From the NCBI RefSeq assembly GCF_932526225.1, contig NC_064045.1, positions 10,258,022 through 10,322,021 on the forward strand: a stretch of DNA of 64,000 nt. The letters run 5' to 3'. Source of the stretch: Nematostella vectensis. Lineage: Eukaryota > Cnidaria > Anthozoa > Actiniaria > Edwardsiidae. Under the pieces are notes generated by a model, which saw only the letters and a program-made list of their open reading frames with translations, was not told where the DNA came from and did no database searches. Shown one piece after another: positions 58,401-64,000 of the stretch. Both the position numbers and the translations under genes were made by a program. Position 1 is the first letter of the stretch. Every line of letters begins with the position of its first letter.

Positions 58401-61400
58401 CGCGTAACAATAGCAACCAGTAAAAAGCTTACTTGTAACATAGAGACGAACTGTGATTGGTTCTCGACTTGCTCCTCGCCTGCAGACATTTTGGCCAGCA
58501 GAGATGTGCGAAAGAAGTAACGCCAGTTGTGAAGTAAAAGCTGATGAAGGAGCTCGAAGAACTCGGTTTTAATATCGGGGGACTGGCGCTAGGGTAGGAA
58601 AATAAGGGGGGAGGGGGTTAGTATTGTCGCCTTTGCTCGTAAAACACTTCACATTTACCGACAAGGGAAAGGGGGAGTGTCCAAAAGGAAAAGGGATAAT
58701 GTAACCAAAACAATGCTTTCATACTTATTGTTCAATTCGCAACTATTTACGATAAAAAGCGCTGTTTTATCATTCTAAATAGGCAAAGATTAAACATTTT
58801 TTTCTACTTTACCAAGCAGTGATAGTTGTGTTTGTAGCGCAGACGTTTTCTCTTGGAAGTTTGAAAAAAAAATAACGGATATGTATATAAAACAAAATGG
58901 ATTTTAATTGTTCTCTGCCGTCAACGTTGATGTAGTAGTTTTCTTAAAATCAATTCTTTTGACACCGGCCGTGATGACGCCATTAAATGGTAGCAGCAAA
59001 AAGGAATAAAAAAACTAATAGGAATCGCTAGATGACAAAAGCCCTGTCTGCGGTATTTGTAGGACTGATAGCATTAGTAACCAATGTTCAGCTCACCTCT
59101 GCGAGTATTGGATATAACTGGTCCATACTGAGTGATATAATGCCCGGTAAAAACGCCTTAAACGACGCAGCGGGTTCCTGTACCAGTAACTGAAGCAGTC
59201 GAAGGAATTTCTCCACCACTCTGGATCCCAGGCTACTCTCGTGTACAATCGTCGCGTAGAGCTGGTCACGAGTGAAGATTGACATCAACCGCTGGACGAT
59301 CTGCTCAGTGACCGCGGTACCGATCTGGATCTTGAGGCTTTGGAAGAGTGCAAGGAGGAAGCCTAGAATAGCGTCGATGGCGTCTGCAAATCACATGACA
59401 AACGAAAGACGTAAGACAAAGTTGTCAGAAAGATGGACGAAAGATGTAGGACTACGGGAATTAGGATACTTTGTCAGCGATTTCTTTTTAAAATAAACAA
59501 AAATGAATCCCCAATTTGTGTTGAGTATTGAACTCAGCGAATAAAATATTTCTAACCTTATAATCCAAAATGTCTCCTGCCTTCTGAGTTAGCGAAATCC
59601 TTTTTAGTTGCCTCTTGTTATATTTTTATTTCTCTTGTCTAAAACCCTAGCGATCGTTGTTTTCAAGTCTCGAAACATTTGAACGGTACTTTGGAACCAT
59701 AGCCTCTTTAGTGTTCGTGACTAGCCCGAGCCCTCTCCGAACGAAACTTCGTATTTAGGTTCTATTTAAAGGAAGAGCAACAACGCTCGATGAACAATGC
59801 CCGGGCTACCTGTGGTGTCGGCGGCGGGATAAGTTCAAAGAAAAAGTGAGCTGCCAATCAATCATGTCTCATACCAACATCACAACATTGGCCGTAACTA
59901 GGCAGTTTTTCGAACAATGGAATCGAGCGTTGTTTCACTTCCTTCTTATTTTATATAGAACCTAAATACGAAGTTAGGTTTGGAAAGGGACGGGTATGTT
60001 TCCTTTTTCTCCGCTTGCGTCTCATTTGCGATTATTTGCACACGCGCTTAAGCTCATTCTCCCGTCTCAGTTTTTCTTCGCTTCAAAAGGCAAAACTATA
60101 ACATAAGCAGTTTTTAGGTCACTTTACGAAAAAGGTTTAAAATGCTATATATTTTCCATTAGATTAAACTCAAAATCCCTTGTTTTCTTTGAATACCATG
60201 CAGCTTTTGATAATCTAAGTACGATTTAAAACCCTGTTCTAACGAGGGAAGTGCGTGGAGGCAGAGAAGTAAGTAACGTAAGATCTCACCAAAGTAGTCA
60301 ATAGTTAATTGTGTTTTGTTTTAGTATAAATCCACTTGCATACTACCTTCAGTAATAAATTCTCAGTAATAAATAACCGCTTTTGTAGCGAAAACGCCGG
60401 CTTTTTCGCTAATCACTATCTATGGCTCAATAGAGTGAGTACGGGAGCCAACCAAATCCCGAGATTCGTGATAGTATGTAAGTGGATTTATACTAATATC
60501 CAATACACTAAGTACCATTAACGTCGTTGAATTATTACTCACTTATTCCAAAAAAAAATTGTTTACATTCTTATCATCAAACGATCACTGCACAGGTCAA
60601 CACTACTACTAGTTACCAGGCTCGTTGGCGTAAAGCGGGAACACGGTCAAAGTCAGCTGCACAACATCTTGAATGGAATGGTACAGAATCACCTTGGTCT
60701 TGGTAACCTGGTCTTCCGCAACCGCTGACACCAGGTCTTGTAATATATGAAGCGTGTACTGCAGGCTCGGTTTGGCCGCTTGCTGGAGTTCCTTACTGGT
60801 GGAGAAACCGGGTGATGACGTCATCTCCTTGTAGCGTGACGTCAGGCCCTTGATAAGGCTCAGGTGGTTCTGGGAACGCATCTCCCACTGCTATTAAGGG
60901 TAAGAAAAAACTCTTAGTACAGTTACGAGAGCCGGCGTGCTTCAAAGAGTCATTGCATTTTAGAATCACCATATTGTGCTTGGCTTGTTAACGGTTAAAG
61001 CCTCATTTTCATCAGTTTACTTCCGGTCGATTACGTAACAATCTCCGATTTTTTTTAACGGAAAAAGCGAAAAATATTAAAAAATGAACACTGTTGAACA
61101 CGGTTGAGGTTTCCCTCGGCCCTCCGGAAGTAAACTGGTGACAATGCCCCTCACCAGCTTAAAAAAGCTCTGTTTACATGTTGATTATTGTTCCACGATC
61201 TTTTGTTTCCGCTTCAATGTGCAGAGGCGAAACCAAGATGTTTCAAAGTAGGGCCCAATATAAAAACAAGGCGGTAGGCATTTTTCGATATCTCTCATAC
61301 TTTTATTTTAAAATCCTAAGGATGTGAGGAAAGCCCCCACCCCCTCCCCCCATACTATACCTGTTCATTGCCAGATACGTATGGCCAGGGTAACACCAGG

Positions 61401-63797
61401 GCGTTGGACAAGCTTCTGAACACCAATACTTGAATCTATAGCCGTGTACAAGTCATCATCAATAAAAGGGGAAACAGGAAACAACGTTCTCTCTATTGCA
61501 TTAAAACCATCTACACTAACAATTTTTAGCTGACAACTATATTTGTTGGCATCTACACTAGCAAATTTTTCATGTGACAATTTTTAATTACCGAGAAAAA
61601 GCAAACCTGCTAGCTTTTGAGCAACTATAGTTGCCCCATAAAAATTGCCGACTTTGCTCCATCTACACTAGCAAATAAAAATTGTCAACTAAAAATTGTT
61701 TATGTAGATGGGGCTTTAGTAGAAAACACTACTCAACGAGTATTCCTATAACCAGGCGGGAAATAAAGGCCAGAAGCCTTGGCCCTCCAGAAATACGAAA
61801 AAAAGTTCGAGTTAGGGAAGTTCGAGTTACCCTAGTAGAAATAACGTTTTATTTAGGGAAACTTAAAAATAACCAAGAACGATTGAAAAGTTACTTACTA
61901 ACGATATTCCTTTAAAAGTATCTCAGTCACTTGTTTGAATTAGTCGATGGAAATGGATTCTTTGAGTTTAACGGTATCTTGCGGGAGCGTAAAATGACGG
62001 TGTGATTTGCCTTTTTTAAAACCCCCTTTAAACTCCATCACATGTTTGGCAGGTCTTGTATTTGGCTTTATATTGGATATTCTTACATATTAGAATTATC
62101 TTTTGAAAATTTATTTATCCATACATCATTTTATACATAAGCACAAGAATAGAGCCGTCTTTGCATACATCTCGTAAGTTGCATATTGGCGTCAGTGAAA
62201 GACTCGGTCCACTGAAGTGAGGGCTGCGCATTAAAAAGAACATGTAGGAGACACAAAAGGGTTGACCTGGACCTCATTGATACCTCGTAGGACTGATTTT
62301 TTTTTTATACAAAATAAGCATAGTAAATAACTATGAAATAAATCCCTCAACGCTTTGCCTTGCCTTTGCCAAGCGATGATGCTACCCTCTTACCTCCAAG
62401 GGTACCCCGCCCAGACTTCCATTGCTGATGTCCCGGTACAAGCTCTGGACCTTGTCTAGCGCTATAAAGAATGAAGGGCGTACGGTGCTCGTCAGGGAGT
62501 TGAGAAGGTGACACGCGGGTAGCGACACGCGGTGAGGGACCTACACAGACAAACCACACAATTAGCCGCTGGAGGACACGCTAATAAGTCTATCTTGGAA
62601 AAGTTTATAATCAACCGATTTCACGACAGGCATATCCTAAAATCCAGATCTCACTAATGCAGGTAAACCAAAAATGACACATATTTATCTTTAAATGATG
62701 CAGAGGTAAATAAAAATAAAGAGGAGACCATGTAAGTCCCTTTTTGTCGGGTTCGATTCCAGGTTCCGACGTGAGTTGAGTCAGTTGGTCTCGCCTTTGC
62801 TCTGAGGGTCTTTTACGGGTTACCCGGTTTTCCTCCCTCCACAAAACCAACAATTTCGATCTTAGCTGTGATCCGTGGTCAGACATGAGTTGTATGGTGG
62901 CTACCTAAGGCGCCTTCCCATGCCTTCAACTCGACCACATCTGAAACTACGCTCTCATAATTCTAGCTGCTCAACTGCTAATTCATCTAGCTGCGATGAG
63001 AGTGATCAGCTACTCCAATTTATTTTTATTTTTATCCATTTTAAGTGTAATGACATCACCTCTTTGCTGAGGAGTGGAATGAGGGCGTTGATGATCGTGG
63101 ATACCAGCGTGGCAAACTTGTCATGGTGCTGCTGTTGTCGTTGACTTTCAAGGTAGAATTGACTCAACCAATGGCAGTAGGCCTGCAAGGCTGCGAGGGC
63201 CTGGGCATGACTGAAAATCACCATAGCAACGGTAAGAGGAACACAGATTTCAGATTTTCATCATCAACATCATCACAACCACCACCACAATCGCAACAAC
63301 CATATCACCACATACCATCATCCGTATCATCACCACAAACACAGTTATCATCATCGCTATCTACACAACCACCATCGCATTCGCCACGAACATTATCACA
63401 AAATACCAATAACAGCATCACGATCATCATCAATTGCAACAAAATCATCATCAATACCATCATCATAACCAATATCAATATCCATCTACCATCATTGCCA
63501 TCAACACCCCCGCCACTATCATCACCATCACATCTACCACATCTACATCATCATAACCACATTGACTGCTGTTGGTTAAAAGCGGGTATTCGCACACACA
63601 CACACACAAACACATTTTTTATCTACCCATCCCAGGTGTCACGGTACGAATACCCGCTTTTAACCAACAGATTATTCTTGGGACGTGGCCAAAGTAAAAC
63701 TTACACTTCTATAAGGTCTGGCTGTAGAAGCGATGGCATAGTAGACTTGATGGAGTACAGTTTCATCTGGGTCCCAAATAATGCAACATGGCAAAAC
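55322..63797 (-). CDS. XPO6: Exportin-6, C-terminal half (10 exons, 5' end outside window)
   Basis: Exons, high-low in transcription order: 63797-63705, 63210-63060, 62540-62394, 61435-61361, 60890-60617, 59383-59097, 58588-58433, 56543-56445, 56179-55949, 55423-55322. Every junction is AG/GT with matching phase; the total is 1612 nt (about 537 aa), with a stop at 55322-55324. Recognisable XPO6 blocks: HVALFGTQMKLYSIKSTMPS, LPACHLLNSLTSTVRPSFF, VLVFRSLSNALVLPWPYVSG NEQ-QWEMRSQNHL, LLHQLLLHNWRYFFRTSLLA, FGQSFLQPDITIFRQNLEAL, LLQDEIIITIYNMAAVDWDQ and the C-terminus FIADLRYYRLCNSSLPPGTVKF. Exportin-6 is a RanGTP-dependent importin-beta-family receptor that removes profilin-actin from the nucleus. 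It is an all-helical HEAT-like repeat protein. The N-terminal Ran-binding half should lie to the right of the window. Introns carry many MITEs and a large satellite but the coding sequence is intact. Confidence 0.95.
55648..55815. mobile_element. Short MITE with ttggttctcac ends
   Basis: Left ttggttctcacaagcgtaag and right cttacgtccaagtgaaaacc are imperfect inverted repeats. The interior repeats gcgcaag / cttgcgct and tagtgagaatcgg in opposite orientations. Located in the last exportin-6 intron. Confidence 0.7.
56640..58425. repeat. 37-bp tandem satellite (about 47 copies) in an exportin-6 intron
   Basis: The unit gaaacaaagaacagagcgcg then taacaatcatcaacatg has many single-base variants. It fills nearly the whole intron between exons 58433-58588 and 56445-56543, starting about 30 bp inside the donor. 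Unlike the myosin arrays the unit does not contain the splice site itself. Confidence 0.95.
59727..59998. mobile_element. MITE in an exportin-6 intron
   Basis: cgaacgaaacttcgtattta then ggttctatttaaaggaag on the left pairs with cttcttattttatatagaac then ctaaatacgaagttagg on the right. The arms are about 50 bp, with cccgagccctctccgaac / ggaaagggacggg outer ends. Confidence 0.75.
60322..60496. mobile_element. Small MITE with 25-bp inverted ends
   Basis: tagtataaatccacttgcat then actac on the left and its near-perfect inverse gtatgtaagtggatttatac then ta on the right, about 175 bp overall. Non-coding, in an exportin-6 intron. Confidence 0.8.
61009..61148. mobile_element. MITE, family B, second copy
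   Basis: Ends cattttcatcagtttacttc and gaagtaaactggtgacaatg match the element at 43131-43355. The interior shares aacggttgaggtttc-type sequence. This copy is about 85 bp shorter. Confidence 0.8.
61497..61720. mobile_element. MITE with catctacactaacaattt ends
   Basis: Left ccatctacactaacaatttt then tagctgacaa; right ttgtcaactaaaaattgttt then atgtagatgg. The internal word atctacactagcaaat recurs twice. About 220 bp, in an exportin-6 intron. Confidence 0.75.
62745..63005 (+). repeat. SINE-like element with pol III B box and conserved central domain
   Basis: GGGTTCGATTCC at 62749-62760 fits a pol III B box. It is followed by a segment with gggtcttttacgggttaccc then ggttttcctccctccacaa, which resembles the conserved central domain shared by several animal SINE families. 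The tRNA-like head is truncated at its 5' end. In an exportin-6 intron. Confidence 0.6.
63250..63545. repeat. Degenerate ATC/ACC trinucleotide repeat
   Basis: A long stretch of imperfect atc, acc and aac triplets in the first visible exportin-6 intron. The plus-strand Ser/Pro/Thr-rich open frame over it is an artefact. Confidence 0.85.
63569..63670. mobile_element. 102-bp hairpin with perfect 24-bp arms
   Basis: ctgttggttaaaagcgggta then ttcg at 63569-63592 is exactly inverted at 63647-63670. The loop contains a CA run and gtgtcacggtac. A very young or conserved palindromic element, to judge from the perfect arms. Confidence 0.85.
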
Positions 63798-64000
63798 CTA
63801 AAGTGATAATAAGAACCCTCACTTTGTGAAAAGAAGGATATGAGAGTTGTGACAAAAACAACAACCTCATAATAGCGGAGGAAAGAGAATTGCTGAGAAA
63901 ATATGACTGGTGGTTAGGTAACCCCTTACACACTATAAATTCAAATGATCTCCCCAAACAAATACATAAAGACGCTGAAACGCAACAATCAATCCTTTGT

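Overview
This window looks like nuclear DNA from an invertebrate animal, most likely an anthozoan cnidarian (sea anemone or coral). That assignment is inference. It rests on intron-rich animal genes (exportin-6, an unconventional myosin, an NMDA-type glutamate receptor, FoxL2, a FAM234-type protein), AT-rich intergenic DNA, and very many short inverted-repeat DNA transposons and minisatellites. Nothing prokaryotic is present. || Layout. 1-1098: first coding block of a FAM234-like type II membrane protein, minus strand, running off the left edge. 2.4-10.5 kb: repeats, including a DDE transposon with 21-bp terminal inverted repeats, a piggyBac-like TTAA-flanked element, a decayed LINE reverse-transcriptase piece, hairpin MITEs and a 17-bp satellite. 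12.4-13.4 kb: an intact intronless FoxL2-type forkhead gene, minus strand. 13.4-22.3 kb: gene-poor DNA. 22.3-47.5 kb: one divergent myosin gene, minus strand, which I reconstructed from 27 exons with matching intron phases. It gives about 1006 aa: N-terminal coiled coil, complete motor, no recognisable IQ motif, C-terminal SH3. 47.9-49.8 kb: a head-to-head two-exon gene for a small membrane-anchored SRPBCC/START-like protein, plus strand. 50.7-52.3 kb: a broken NMDA-receptor-like gene with two frameshifts, plus strand. 55.3-63.8 kb: the C-terminal half of exportin-6 in ten exons, minus strand, with its 5' part beyond the right edge. || Main observation. Several large tandem arrays are not placed at random. 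Their unit contains the splice junction of the adjacent coding exon, so that junction is repeated many times in the intron. This is seen at the myosin SH3 exon (43-bp unit), the exon before the ATP-site region (36-bp unit), the loop-2 exon (about 62 bp), the switch-I exon acceptor (54 bp), the exon ending near 39805 (82 bp), and the glutamate-receptor exon (about 46 bp). The long open frames inside these arrays are by-products of repetition and are not genes. || The genes show no sign of forming a pathway. The myosin and the SRPBCC-like gene start about 430 bp apart on opposite strands and may share a promoter.
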